Below are positions 1 through 9,116 of a stretch of 64,000 nucleotides of DNA, in pieces. How positions within the stretch are numbered: position 1 is the first letter of the stretch; the number at the start of each line of letters is the position of its first letter. The notes beneath the pieces were generated by a model that searched no databases, was not told the origin of the DNA, and saw nothing but the letters and a program-made list of their open reading frames with translations. The position numbers were made by a program, and so were the translations under genes. Source of the stretch: Kibdelosporangium philippinense (GTDB taxonomy: Bacteria; Actinomycetota; Actinomycetes; Mycobacteriales; Pseudonocardiaceae); contig NZ_JAJVCN010000002.1 in the NCBI RefSeq assembly GCF_021390435.2, forward strand, positions 2,480,001 through 2,544,000, in the 5' to 3' direction.

Positions 1-1083
1 GCCGTCGTTGCCCATGGACATGGCGTTGAGCAACGGGAGCACTTCGGGGCCACGGACCTCTCCGACGATGACGCGGTCGGGAGACATGCGCAGCGACTGC
101 CACACCAGGTCCGACAACGACACCGCACCGCGGCCTTCGATGTTGGCTTCGCGCGCCTGCAGCGCAACCACATCGGGATGCGCGGCATCCTCACCGAGCC
201 CCAACTCGAACACATCCTCGATCGTGATCAATCTTTCGTATCGAGGGATAGCTGAGCCGAGACCCCGCAACAAGGTGGTCTTGCCCTTCGCGGTACCACC
301 GCTGACAAGAATGTTCTTCCTCGCACAGACAGCGGCTGCCAGGAACGACGCGAGCGCACGATCGATAGTGCCGTTCTGCTGCAACTGAGCGAGGGTAATA
401 CGTTGGAAACGATGGCGGCGGATCGATACAGCCGGCCGGGGAGTCACTGCCATCACGGCGCTGACGCGTTCTCCACCAGGCAGTTGGAAGTTCACGATAG
501 GACTTGCACGATCGAATCTCCTTTCCTCCACTCCGGACCGAGCTGCCAGGTCCCGGATAAGATCCACAAGTTCGTCGTCCGAGCCCACAACCGGCGGCAT
601 TTGGGCTCGCGTGCCATCAGCGTAGCGCACGAAGACCCTGTCTCCAGTCACGTGAATGTTCTCAATCGACGTGTTGGCAAGCAACGGCTGCAAACCAGCT
701 AGGCCAAACATTTCGTCCAGAATGGAGGTCAGCACTTGCTGTTCCACATCTGGATCCAGGAGCGCAGTCGCACTGTCTAGATTGTTCATCTCGTCTTGAG
801 CATGAGCGTCGGCTGCACGGGCCAAGACCTCCTCGGCTATCTGTCGGCGTTGCTTGGCGCCCATGGTTGGGCGTCCAGCGTGTTCGTCGGCCTTGATGCG
901 TTGGGTCAGCTCGGCGGCCAGTTCGGCCCTCAGGCGATCCTTGAGCCGCTTGACGGCTTCACGTTCCCCTGCCGGTCTATACGGCAGGTCATGAGGACCT
1001 GGAAGTTGTTCGCGAGGCTCAGGTTGCGCCGCGAGCAAATCTGAATGGTTCAGGGAGGTTCCTGCCGTCCCGGGTGGGTTCAT
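1..1083 (-). CDS. CpaF/TadA-type secretion ATPase, 3' end cut by window edge
   Basis: This is the ATPase that would power assembly of a Flp/Tad-type pilus or related secretion machine at the inner face of the membrane. Reverse-strand translation from an ATG at 1083 gives 361 codons without a stop up to the window edge. The N-terminal third is charged and helical. The core then shows a P-loop GGTAKGKTT, an acidic Walker B-like stretch LITIEDVFEL, and the secretion-ATPase His/Arg segment MSPDRVIVGEVRGPEVL. The start overlaps the stop of the upstream gene (ATGA), so the two are translationally coupled. The P-loop has Ala-Lys where most relatives have Gly-Ser. About 50-80 C-terminal residues lie outside the window. 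Confidence 0.88.
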   Translation of the reverse strand, partial: MNPPGTAGTSLNHSDLLAAQPEPREQLPGPHDLPYRPAGEREAVKRLKDRLRAELAAELTQRIKADEHAGRPTMGAKQRRQIAEEVLARAADAHAQDEMNNLDSATALLDPDVEQQVLTSILDEMFGLAGLQPLLANTSIENIHVTGDRVFVRYADGTRAQMPPVVGSDDELVDLIRDLAARSGVEERRFDRASPIVNFQLPGGERVSAVMAVTPRPAVSIRRHRFQRITLAQLQQNGTIDRALASFLAAAVCARKNILVSGGTAKGKTTLLRGLGSAIPRYERLITIEDVFELGLGEDAAHPDVVALQAREANIEGRGAVSLSDLVWQSLRMSPDRVIVGEVRGPEVLPLLNAMSMGNDG

Positions 1084-1907
1084 GAGACTGCTCCGTTCCG
1101 CGGAGGCGCAGGGGCTCGCTGCGCGTCGTCTCGGGGTGCCGAGAACTCGTGCATGGACGCTCGATCTTGTGGCAAGACACCGGTCGACGGATGGTGTCCA
1201 AACGTGTAGACAACCTGCGCGATTCGGGAAGCAGCGTGCCCCAATGCTGATCGCATTGGTGTATGCCTGGACCTATTTCGTCCACTAAGGACATGCGCGC
1301 CCTTGTCGTCGCGAGGAACACGGCCCAGCACGGGTATACCCAATACCCGGGAAACCTCTGTCGTGGGATGTCCGTCGCCGACCAGAACAAAGCAAGGCTT
1401 TCGGGACCACTGTCGAACGACATGCAACTTGACCGCAACATGGGCGAGCGCGTCGTCTTGCGGGCGAGCGACAAGGATCATCGCATCGGCGGCACGGATA
1501 ATGGGCATCGCAGACGAGTCCGGATCGGCTCGGCCACAATCGACCAGGACAGCGACCCCGGGATGATCCGCGGCCTGTCGCAACGCGGCGGCACCTGCAG
1601 AGGTCAACACCGACAGCGCCTTGTGGGCCTGTTCCGCGCCAACCGGGCCGACTACAACGTCCAAGCCGCCTGGTAGTTGCTGGCTATGTTGCCGTAGTAG
1701 CGCAGGTCCGCTGCCGCGGCGCGCTGCCGCGGCAAGGCTCAGCAGCCCAGGCGACTCCTTCAGTCGGAAACGCGCGGCCAAGTCCCCGCCCGCGGGATCG
1801 GCTTCGACCATGATCGGGGTCTCCTGCACCGGCCATCGGGCGGCGATCGCCGTGACCATCGTGGTGACACCGGGAGATCCTTTGAGGGAGCAAAATGCGG
1901 CAAGCAT
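1080..1907 (-). CDS. CpaE/ParA-like ATPase of the Tad locus
   Basis: A 275-residue MinD/ParA-fold protein of the kind that positions Tad pilus machinery (CpaE/TadZ-like). The N-terminus reads CSLKGSPGVTT where a ParA P-loop would be. The fold's glycine loop is there, but the Walker A lysine is replaced (GVTT instead of GKTT). A switch-like DPAGGDLAARF and a later VLVDCGRADPDS fit the deviant Walker A fold. Its stop overlaps the cpaF start by four bases, and its own start touches the end of the SAF-domain gene at 1907, so the three form one operon. Loss of the catalytic lysine suggests weak or no ATP hydrolysis, as in some TadZ proteins. The last inference is from sequence only. Confidence 0.75.
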   Translation of the reverse strand: MLAAFCSLKGSPGVTTMVTAIAARWPVQETPIMVEADPAGGDLAARFRLKESPGLLSLAAAARRGSGPALLRQHSQQLPGGLDVVVGPVGAEQAHKALSVLTSAGAAALRQAADHPGVAVLVDCGRADPDSSAMPIIRAADAMILVARPQDDALAHVAVKLHVVRQWSRKPCFVLVGDGHPTTEVSRVLGIPVLGRVPRDDKGAHVLSGRNRSRHTPMRSALGHAASRIAQVVYTFGHHPSTGVLPQDRASMHEFSAPRDDAQRAPAPPRNGAVS

Positions 1908-2617
1908 CAGCTTCCTCCTGCGATGATGACGACGCTCATTTGGCCTGCAGGCGCGGTCGCCAGTGCACGTGCGTCTACATCAGACAGTTGCAGCGACAAC
2001 ACTGTGGTCTGCTCGGTCTCACGGCCGCTGATGCCCGTGACGACTGCGGTCCAAGAAGCGGCCTGAATGCTGGTAGTTCCTGCCTGACTAGTCGTCTGGG
2101 GTGCACTGAACACTTGTACGGTGGCTCCTGCCGACAGCTCGGGCGGGAACTGACCTGCCTTCAGCCCCACCGCCGCAATGGCCATGCCTTGCGTGGGGAC
2201 GCGTGTCGGCCCGAGGGAACCTCGCGTGAGCACCGCTCCCACAGGCATGCCATAGGCGACCGGCTGACCGACTACAGTGGACGAAGCCGACGTGGGAATC
2301 AGGTCAAGCCCTGAGTCCGAAGCCATTTGCGCCTGTCCCAGGTCGGTTGTAGACAGTGACTGACCGGCGGCTACCGGGCGGGCCAACACGAGAAACGACT
2401 CACGTTCGCCGAGTTGCATTGCGGTGACAACGCCGCCGGTACCGCAGAGAACAACGATCAGTAGTCCCAGCAATAGGTATGGCACGCTGCGCCCGCGTGA
2501 TCTACCGGTCACTCGGGATTGGAGTTTTCCTTTCTTGTCAGCGCCTGCCCATGACTGGAACGCTGCCTCACCGTTCTTGGTCGGATCCTGCACGGCCGAC
2601 AGACCTGAGGTACTCAC
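1907..2617 (-). CDS. SAF-domain (CpaB/RcpC-like) membrane protein
   Basis: About 236 residues. After a basic cytoplasmic N-terminus a single transmembrane segment (YLLLGLLIVVLCGTGGVV) leads into a SAF domain (LVLARPVAAGQSLSTTDL). This is the arrangement of CpaB/RcpC proteins, which sit at the outer face and guide the pilus. The GTG at 2617 is preferred over an upstream ATG at 2653 because GGAGGAGG lies 8-10 bases in front of it. The gene stops exactly where the ParA-like gene begins, in operon with cpaF. In monoderm actinomycetes the exact role of CpaB-like proteins is not settled. Confidence 0.75.
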   Translation of the reverse strand: MSTSGLSAVQDPTKNGEAAFQSWAGADKKGKLQSRVTGRSRGRSVPYLLLGLLIVVLCGTGGVVTAMQLGERESFLVLARPVAAGQSLSTTDLGQAQMASDSGLDLIPTSASSTVVGQPVAYGMPVGAVLTRGSLGPTRVPTQGMAIAAVGLKAGQFPPELSAGATVQVFSAPQTTSQAGTTSIQAASWTAVVTGISGRETEQTTVLSLQLSDVDARALATAPAGQMSVVIIAGGS

Positions 2618-2739
2618 CACCAACCTCCTCCAGACATGGCGGTATCGCCACACGTCGAATCGGATGTTCCGACGTGAATTCGTTGCTCAGCGCAATTTTT
2701 CGTTGTGTACACGCCTGACATTCGGGCGTGCTGTTCGTC

Positions 2740-3585
2740 TCAGCCAGTCGCGATCGCTTGCGACTCCGCGACACGGACCGCGATCGACCCAGTGGTCGTC
2801 ATGTTGGGGAACACTCCCGACTGGCCGGCACCAGACCAGGTAATCGTCCAGCTGATGGTCGCTGTGACGGCAAACGCCTCGCTTCGTTGGCCGGCCGACG
2901 AGATCCGATAGACGTATCCGCAGTCGGGCGATGCGCTCTTGGGGTCGGCGCCGGGCGGGAATGGCGTTCCAGGGCCAGCACAAGTCACCGAATTGCCGTC
3001 GCCCATGGCCCACGATACCGAGGCGGGCCTAGCGATGGCGATCACCGATACTCCAGGCACCGCAGCCGTCGCCGACACGTCGCGCCACGTCCCTCGTTCC
3101 AGCCAAAGCCACGTAGGAAGGTTCACCAACTGATCGCCAGCGGGGTTGGCATGGATTCTTGGAGCGGGCAACCGCAGACGGGCACGCGCTGCCCGCGCCA
3201 ACTCTTCGGGTGAGGGTGGTGGTGGAGCCACGCCTCCCAAGGCAACCCATTCAGGATTGCTTCCCTCACAGGCTTTCAGGTAGTAGTGATGTCCTGTTTG
3301 CAGTGGGGGAAGAAATCCTCCCGCAACGTTCGCCGCCTCACTCTCAGGACTCATCTGTGCGTACGAGCACACCGGGGCCCCGCCGCCAGTGGACGAGCCT
3401 GCGCCGCCACTTCCGCTTCCACCAGATTGCCCACCGTTACCTCCGGATCCGGCGCCTAGCTCGCATCCGGGTTGTGGATGTTGACTGCAGTTGACGTTGC
3501 CCCATCCGTTGTCGGCCATGGCCGGTGTGGCCCCAGCGGTGACAACGACGCACGCCGCTAGGACTGTTCTTGTTCGTCTTAACAC
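2740..3585 (-). CDS. secreted protein of the Tad locus, unknown function
   Basis: About 281 residues from a GTG at 3585, which overlaps the stop of the preceding lipoprotein gene and follows a GGGGGTGGG ribosome site. An N-terminal signal peptide (LRRTRTVLAACVVVTAGATPAMA) is followed by a Gly/Ser-rich linker (about residues 45-70) and a globular domain containing paired cysteines and many Trp. I do not recognise the family. Proteins with a signal peptide, Gly/Ser linker and C-terminal Ig-like domain are common next to actinobacterial Tad genes. The position between lipoprotein and SAF genes argues for a part in surface assembly; that is inference. Confidence 0.7.
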   Translation of the reverse strand: MLRRTRTVLAACVVVTAGATPAMADNGWGNVNCSQHPQPGCELGAGSGGNGGQSGGSGSGGAGSSTGGGAPVCSYAQMSPESEAANVAGGFLPPLQTGHHYYLKACEGSNPEWVALGGVAPPPPSPEELARAARARLRLPAPRIHANPAGDQLVNLPTWLWLERGTWRDVSATAAVPGVSVIAIARPASVSWAMGDGNSVTCAGPGTPFPPGADPKSASPDCGYVYRISSAGQRSEAFAVTATISWTITWSGAGQSGVFPNMTTTGSIAVRVAESQAIATG

Positions 3586-4181
3586 GTGCCCACCCCCATC
3601 ACGGCGAACCGTGTGACCATCCATGCTCCCGAAGGCTGCCGTTTCACTTCGGCAGTGATCGATTGCCGGCCACCTGGCTCGGCATTCAGCAGTTGACCGT
3701 CCTTTTTGTACTTGAGCCAGTCGCTGCTGTCCCCACAGTCGGAGATCATGACCGTCGTTGGGTCTTCTTTCGGCTCCATGCTGGACACCGTTGGCTGGTT
3801 CCTTGGCGCCCCTTTAGTGACAACACCGTTGAGGTTGTCAGCGTGCAGACTTCTGGTGATGACGCCAAGAGCCGGCTCGACCGCATGGTCACGGAGCCTG
3901 GGTGCTTGATGGTCCGATGTGGTCGCAGCGGCGGCCATGTCTTGCCACATACCAAGATAGGCGGCGATCGCCTGCCGGCGTGCCCGATCTACTGGAGACG
4001 CAGGCCCGGACGGCGATGTGCCTGTCGCCGAGACCGGCGCCGTGGGATCGACGATTCCAGGTGCTGGCGCGGGTTCGGGCGATGTCGTTCCGGTGCATGC
4101 CGTCACCATGATCATCACCATGGTGACGACACCTGAAGCACGACCTGCACGCAGACCGCGCGTGCCGCCGATTCCACCCAC
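3579..4181 (-). CDS. lipoprotein of the Tad locus
   Basis: About 200 residues from GTG 4181, chosen because GAGGGGG lies seven bases upstream. A longer frame to 4295 has no signal. The N-terminus is basic (TRGLRAGRASG), then a short hydrophobic stretch VVTMVMIMVTAC ends in a lipobox cysteine, so the protein is probably anchored outside the membrane. A Pro/Thr/Ser-rich spacer leads to a domain with the look of actinobacterial NTF2-like secreted lipoproteins (AIAAYLGMWQDMAAAA near its start). It is the first gene of the leftward set and overlaps the next gene by 7 bases. No catalytic motif is visible. Confidence 0.7.
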   Translation of the reverse strand: MGGIGGTRGLRAGRASGVVTMVMIMVTACTGTTSPEPAPAPGIVDPTAPVSATGTSPSGPASPVDRARRQAIAAYLGMWQDMAAAATTSDHQAPRLRDHAVEPALGVITRSLHADNLNGVVTKGAPRNQPTVSSMEPKEDPTTVMISDCGDSSDWLKYKKDGQLLNAEPGGRQSITAEVKRQPSGAWMVTRFAVMGVGTC

Positions 4182-4570
4182 ATTGACCCCCTCAAGATCA
4201 TCAATTGTTTCCGCCCCTACTGTGGTACACCTCACGTCTACCCCGCGTCCCCTAGGCGACTGCAAGGTCGCCATGTGGGGACACGACAGTCGCAAAGGGA
4301 CATTTTGGCGGTTTTCACTCGATCGGGCTACAAATCGACAGCTCAGATGGCAGTCGGTAGTACCGTCGTCCTTCTAGCGGGGTGGCCGGACGCTCACCTT
4401 GGGGAGTCGCCAACGGCAGCCGTGACGTTTCTGCGGCGGAAATAAGCAGGTTCGCCGGTCCTCAGACAACCAACCGAGTAACAGAGTCTCGATGGGTCAC
4501 AGCTCATAGGGGCAGGTCGAAGCCACGATCGTATTCCGCGCACCGGTGGCATAGACGCTCCAAGGTTTGG
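4182..4570. promoter_or_regulatory. divergent promoter region of the Tad locus
   Basis: No convincing gene lies between the leftward lipoprotein gene and the rightward prepilin peptidase. The stretch is less GC-rich than its flanks and must hold promoters for both directions. I could not assign -10/-35 boxes with confidence. An ORF continuing upstream from the peptidase in frame has no ribosome site or signal and is probably non-coding. Confidence 0.4.
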
Positions 4571-5308
4571 ATGGCCATGAACGTAACCATGTACGCGGCG
4601 TTCGTTGGAGCCTTGGCGGGCTTAGCAATGTGCCTTGTTGTGGGCTGGTACATCGAGGTGACCCAAGCCGAAGTACAGGAGGCCCGCTCCACCTACATCG
4701 ATCGTTTCCAGACGTGGCGGCAGGGCAAAGCCCAAAATGTTTCCTCGCCACTTCGAGTGGGATGTTTGGACGGCCACGTGCGCGGCAGTCTGGCCGTCCT
4801 GGGCGCCGAAGTTTTTCTAGCTGGAGCGTTCGCGATCTTGGCAACACGCGTGTATCCCCCGCTGGTCACGGTGGCCATGTGTTGGCTGACCGTGCTTGGC
4901 GGCGCGGCAGCTCTTGTCGACACCATCGCCCAGCGGCTCCCCAACATCTTCACAGGATCGGCATACGTCGGCGTGACTGTGGTGTTTGCCGTCCAAACAC
5001 TTGTGGTTGATCACAATGCAGCGTCGTTCCTCCGCGTGCTCCTGAGCGGTGCTGGCCTCGCCGCCTTCTACCTGCTTCTGGCGGTCATCAGCCAGGGTGG
5101 GCTTGGATTCGGAGACGTCAAACTCTCCGCGAGCGTTGGCACCGCCTTGGGTTGGATCGGCGTCAGTGCAGTGTTCCAAGCAACTCTGCTCGGATCGATA
5201 CTTGCGTGTGCAGCGCTTGCGGTACGTCGAAGCCGCCGGAACGATCGGCTCGCGTTCGGCCCGTTCATGTTTCTCAGCGCGCTGCTCGTCCTCGCTTGGG
5301 CTCCGTAA
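4571..5308 (+). CDS. A24-family prepilin peptidase (CpaA/TadV-like)
   Basis: A polytopic membrane aspartyl protease that cleaves Flp/prepilin leaders. About 245 residues from ATG 4571 (AAGG five bases upstream) with six to seven hydrophobic segments. The first catalytic Asp lies in LVDTIAQRLPN, the second in the hallmark GxGD motif GLGFGDVKLS. It lacks the N-methylation domain of the long PilD type, as expected for CpaA/TadV. It diverges from the cpaF operon, consistent with serving that machine. No pilin gene is seen between the two; it may lie beyond the left edge. Confidence 0.85.
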   Translation: MAMNVTMYAAFVGALAGLAMCLVVGWYIEVTQAEVQEARSTYIDRFQTWRQGKAQNVSSPLRVGCLDGHVRGSLAVLGAEVFLAGAFAILATRVYPPLVTVAMCWLTVLGGAAALVDTIAQRLPNIFTGSAYVGVTVVFAVQTLVVDHNAASFLRVLLSGAGLAAFYLLLAVISQGGLGFGDVKLSASVGTALGWIGVSAVFQATLLGSILACAALAVRRSRRNDRLAFGPFMFLSALLVLAWAP

Positions 5309-5461
5309 CTGCTCAGCCTCGTGGTACAAGCTCAAACTCGCACCGCCCAGCATCGCACTCCTTCGAGTGACAGCCTCCACCAGCGACTTGTATCGGCGAA
5401 GGATGGCCCTACTGTGAGGCCAGAGCGCCAGACCGGTGCCGTGGCCAAACAGGGGTGGCCC

Positions 5462-5716
5462 ATGATTGATCAACTCGTCAGCAACGCCACATTGTCCGAA
5501 CTGGACACGCTTCACAGGCGATTCACTGCGACGGAACCAACTGTCGACGTGGACGACTCTCTGGAGCGCGCAACCGCAAGCGCCGCGTACATCCTCATGA
5601 GCTTGGTGTCGGCGCTCAAGACCCAGCATGCCGGGAGTACCGAGGACGAAGTAGAGGAGCACGTCCAGAAGGCAATCTGGGAAGTAGACATATTGCGCTC
5701 GAACTTGGGTGCGTGA
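5462..5716 (+). CDS. small hypothetical protein
   Basis: An 84-residue acidic protein starting at an ATG preceded by AGGGG. It is predicted largely helical (LDTLHRRFTATEPTVDV, then a long helix and an acidic C-terminus). No family recognised. It lies 150 bases after the prepilin peptidase on the same strand. The frame is open upstream to 5321, but the region before 5462 looks non-coding. Moderate confidence that it is real. Confidence 0.45.
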   Translation: MIDQLVSNATLSELDTLHRRFTATEPTVDVDDSLERATASAAYILMSLVSALKTQHAGSTEDEVEEHVQKAIWEVDILRSNLGA

Positions 5717-5982
5717 AGACAGCTGTTTTCCAGGATCGTTGTGAATTTGCCGACTGCGACCGGGATCCATAGCGGGGACAGGACCCACCAACCACGACCA
5801 GTCGCTGCTGCCGAGTGATCCGGGGCGGTCCCTGTTGGGGTTAGCTCGCCGCACGGCATCCCGAAGGCGATGTTGTCGTTGCCGTTCGTAGACGACGCCA
5901 CGAATGGCCGCACCGGTAGGGCAGGTGCCGTTGTGTCAGCCACCAAGGACCACCTCCTGGGCGGCCCGAGCGAGGGGACGCG
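5717..5982. other. no firm gene; possible short reverse ORF
   Basis: Nothing well supported. On the reverse strand a frame opens at 5943-5946 behind a good GGAGGTGG site and runs to 5512 (about 144 residues). It overlaps the forward small gene and has no recognisable domain. It may be a residual gene start of which only the first 80 codons are original. Confidence 0.25.
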
Positions 5983-6501
5983 GTGGAGAAGGACGGCAAG
6001 GAGTACAAGGCTAGCAAGATGACGAACTTCACCCGGGTGTTCGGCGGAGGCGCGAGACCAGTGAGCGAACAGGCCGGAATTCCATTGGACACCGCGAAGT
6101 CCGTTGTCGAGGCATTCGACCGACGGTACCCGGGAGTGGCGGCCCGGTCCCGCAAACTCCAGTACACCGCGTCCCGCGACGGGTCCATCACCACACCCAG
6201 CGGGCGACGCCTACCTGTCGACCCGGCTCGGGCCTACTCGGCGTTGAACTACGAGATCCAGTCCACCAGCCGGGACGTGACCTGTCGGGGACTCATCCGG
6301 CTGCACAAGAAGGGATACACGCCCTACCTCCGGCTGCCCATCCACGATGAAGTCGTGACGTCGCTCCCAGCGGCGAAAGCGGAGTGGGGAGCCCGCGAGA
6401 TCGCCCAACACATGGCCGAACAGATGGGGCCAGTGCATATCGACACCGAATATGAGATCGGCCAACGCAGCTGGGGATCGCTGTACGGCGCCGACTACTG
6501 A
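5983..6501 (+). pseudogene. C-terminal fragment of a family-A DNA polymerase
   Basis: The 172 codons match the last part of DNA polymerase I-type enzymes. The O-helix region is recognisable as KMTNFTRVFGG, followed by the finger/palm segment and motif C as LRLPIHDEVVTS (HDE). The exonuclease domains, thumb and motif A are absent and the frame closes upstream at a TAG at 5917, so this is a scrap and not an enzyme. Divergence from a housekeeping polA, and its setting among mobile DNA, suggest a phage or integrative-element polymerase. Confidence 0.7.
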
Positions 6502-6565
6502 CTGTCATCCTATTGCAAAGAGGCCGGCGCGGCACTTGCTGCACTGACCTCTTTGCATGAGCACT

Positions 6566-6897
6566 TCAAGGCAACTGCACGCCCAGTTCGGCAATGATCC
6601 GGGAACTGGCGTCGGCCTTATTATCGCCGCCAACACCAAACACAATTTCGATGTCGAGCTCTTCGCAGATGTCGGCTTCGGAGATTGAACCTGCGTCGCG
6701 CCGATCGCCTCCATTAGCAAAGACAAGTCGAGCAGTCGGATATTCATCACGGACCGCAGACAGTGTTTTACGAACCGTCGGATCGTCATCGACTGAGAGG
6801 ATCGCCTGGTCGACGACACCAACGCTCGACGCAACTTCGAGGCGGTCCGCCTCATTGATGATGACTCATCCCTTCTTGAGCACCTGCTGACGGTCGT
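6566..6897 (-). pseudogene. remnant of a cytidylyl/adenylyltransferase-like protein
   Basis: Reverse-strand translation from 6866 to the TGA at 6566 gives about 100 residues that resemble the C-terminal part of RfaE/TagD-type nucleotidyltransferases: EADRLEVASSVGVVDQAIL, then a stretch ending FGVGGDNKADASSRIIAEL. The N-terminal HxGH nucleotide-binding half is missing. A TGA interrupts the reading just upstream (VLKKG, stop, VIINEADRL), beyond which only a few plausible codons remain to about 6897. It is read divergently from the nitronate-monooxygenase fragment. The assignment rests on recognition of the GGDNKA/SS motif style and is tentative. Confidence 0.5.
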
Positions 6898-6905
6898 TAT
6901 TCACA

Positions 6906-7823
6906 ATGACTACTAGCGTCGCTGTCGCTGATCAGGGTGGCTTGCCTTTCATCGCGCTTTCCCTTGCCAGCCCGCGACAGTCGCAGAAGATGCTGACGGA
7001 GGCGGCTGCTGCCCTTGGCGATCGGCCGTGGGGCGCGGGACTGCTCGGCTTCGCGCCGGACGAACTGCGGGACGCGCAGACACGGTTCATCCTCGAGACC
7101 AAACCGACGTGCGCGATCATCGCCGGTGGACGGCCTGCGCTGGCGAAAGAGCTCGAGGAATCGGGCATCAGCACGTTCCTGCACGTGCCGTCGCCGGCCC
7201 TGCTGCGCCAGTACCTCACTTCTGGCACACGCAAGTTCGTTTTCGAAGGCGCCGAATGCGGTGGCCACATCGGTGCCCGGACCAGCTTCTCCCTGTGGGA
7301 AGCGCAGTTGCAGGTCGTCGACGACTTCCTGACCGACAACCCGGCCGTGGCGGCGTCGGAGCTGCAAATGTTCTTCGCCGGTGGTATCCACGACGAACGT
7401 TCTGCCGCCATGGTTGCGGCTATGGCAGGCCCACTGGCTGCCCGTGGCGTACAGGTGGGATTGGTTATGGGCACTGCCTACCTGTTCACTGAGGAAGCCG
7501 TCACCAGCGGCGCCATTCAGCCGCTCTTCCAGCAGCGGGCGGTCGAGGCCACCACGACGAGCCTGCTGGAGACAGCGCCGGGACTGGTCACCCGGTGCCT
7601 GCCGTCCGCGTTCGTCGACGAGTTCCACACGCTGCGCGCCGAGTTGGAACAGGCCGGTGCGGCGAACCGGGAACTGTGGGACCAGTTGGAGGTGCTCAAC
7701 GTCGGAAGGCTGCGCATCGCCAGCAAAGGCCTGCGCCGCCAGGGTGATGAGCTGGTCGCGGTGGACGACACCGCCCAGGCCGCGGAAGGACTCTTCATGG
7801 CCCACTTACTCGAAAGGCGCGCC
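6906..7823 (+). pseudogene. nitronate-monooxygenase/PfaD-like domain cut from a larger PKS protein
   Basis: About 306 codons covering most of an FMN TIM-barrel domain of the kind found in PfaD and in large polyketide synthases. GAECGGHIGARTSF is the phosphate/flavin-binding signature and FFAGGIHDERSAAM the following barrel strand. The first strand that carries the QGPM motif is missing. At the 3' side the usual continuation GLFMAGQVA is replaced by HLLERRA, and the frame runs without a stop into the glycosyltransferase at 7824. Both ends are therefore recombination joints. The original role would have been enoyl or keto-group chemistry in a polyketide pathway. Confidence 0.65.
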
Positions 7824-9040
7824 ATGCGGGTGTTGTGCACGGTCAACGCCACCCCTTCCCACGTCCGGAAGTTCATTCCGCTGGCCAGGGCGATGATGGA
7901 CGCAGGCCACGAGGTGCTGATGATCACCTCGAAGGCGATAGCCCGTTGCGCGGAGAACGGTTCGCGATTGACCCGGCCATGCCGGACGCCCACCACTGGA
8001 TGTGGATGCTGCACGGGGCGGCCGCGGCGGCGGAGGCCGCGGGCGAGCAGGTTCACCGTACCGCGCTGGATCCAACCGATCTGCTCAACAAGGTGTTCGC
8101 GGCGAGGGGATGGCGGGAACTGTTCGTCCGAGTCCTCGAGATCGCGCGCGCCTACCGTCCGAACCTGGTGCTGCGGGACGACCTCGACTGCTCCGGGTAC
8201 GTCACCGCTGAGGTGCTGGAGATCCCGCACGTGGCGATGTCCGGTGGGCCGACGATCCTGCTCGACCCGCAGCGTCTGGCCGACCCGCTGGCGGCGCACG
8301 GGACGAAGTTCGGTCTCTCCACCTCCGGACACGGCCTGTACGGCTATGGGCGGGTGGACTACGTTCCCACCGAATACGACTTCATGAAACACGAGTGGCC
8401 GCAGGTGTTCCGGTTCCGGCAGCCGGTGCTGACCCGTCCCGGCGAACGACTGCCGTCCTGGATCGCGGACCTACCCGCCGATCGGCCGTTGGTGTTTGCG
8501 GCCATGGGCACTGGCGTGCCGATGTACGCGGCCTTGCAACGGGATGGCGTACAGCTGCCGTCCACAATCGATCCACGCGCCCGGTTCCGGCTTGTCCTGG
8601 ACGCCTTGTCCCAGCTCGACTGTGTGGCCGTGGTGGTGACAGGTGGTATGGACGTCAGCGACCTGCCACGGGCCGATCACGTTCATGTCACCGACGCCGT
8701 GCCTCAGCCATTGGTGCTGGAGATCGCGGATCTTTTTCTGACACACGACGGCTACAACGGGATCCGCGAGGCGCTTCGCTCCGGCGTACCGATGGTGGCG
8801 TACCCGGAAGGATATGACCAGGTGCACAACTCTGCCCGGATTGCCGAACTGGGACTCGGTGTGACCGTGGACAACTCGCCGGCCGACGCGGTGGTGGAGG
8901 CCTGTGACAAGGTTCTCGCCGATCAGAGCTTCCGCACCCGTGCCCGGACCGCTCGCCAGCACGTCCTGGCTTTGCCCGACGTGCACAGCGCCCCGGCGAT
9001 GCTTGAACAATTCGTCCAGACCAACAGCTACAGATCATGA
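7824..9040 (+). pseudogene. GT1-family glycosyltransferase with one frameshift
   Basis: Starts at ATG 7824 behind GAAAGG with the classical N-terminus MRVLCTVNATPSHVRKFIPL. The frame breaks at about 7938-7945, where one base is missing or two are extra, and resumes as RGERFAIDPAMPDAHHWMWM through to 9040. The C-terminal donor-binding half is present (VLEIADLFLTHDGYNGIREAL, then GVPMVAYPEGYDQVHNSARI), typical of antibiotic and macrolide glycosyltransferases of about 400 residues. The stop now used (TGA 9038-9040) belongs to an IS630 element. Without the insertion the protein would end after Asn-Ser at a TAA. It probably came from a natural-product cluster. Confidence 0.8.
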
Positions 9041-9116
9041 AAGGCCAGGGTTGATCTTGTCCTTGGGCGGCGTGTCCTCCTCGATCCTGATCGATTCATG
9101 ATCTACGCAGGGATGG

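Noticed and set aside
4817..5854. Reverse open frame of 345 codons over the prepilin peptidase
   Set aside because: The forward strand encodes a clear A24 peptidase with GxGD. The reverse product is low-complexity and unrelated to anything.
5983..6501. Functional DNA polymerase
   Set aside because: Only the C-terminal third remains and motif A and the exonuclease are absent.
6897..7805. Reverse open frame of 302 codons
   Set aside because: Antisense to the nitronate-monooxygenase domain, whose forward motifs are unambiguous.
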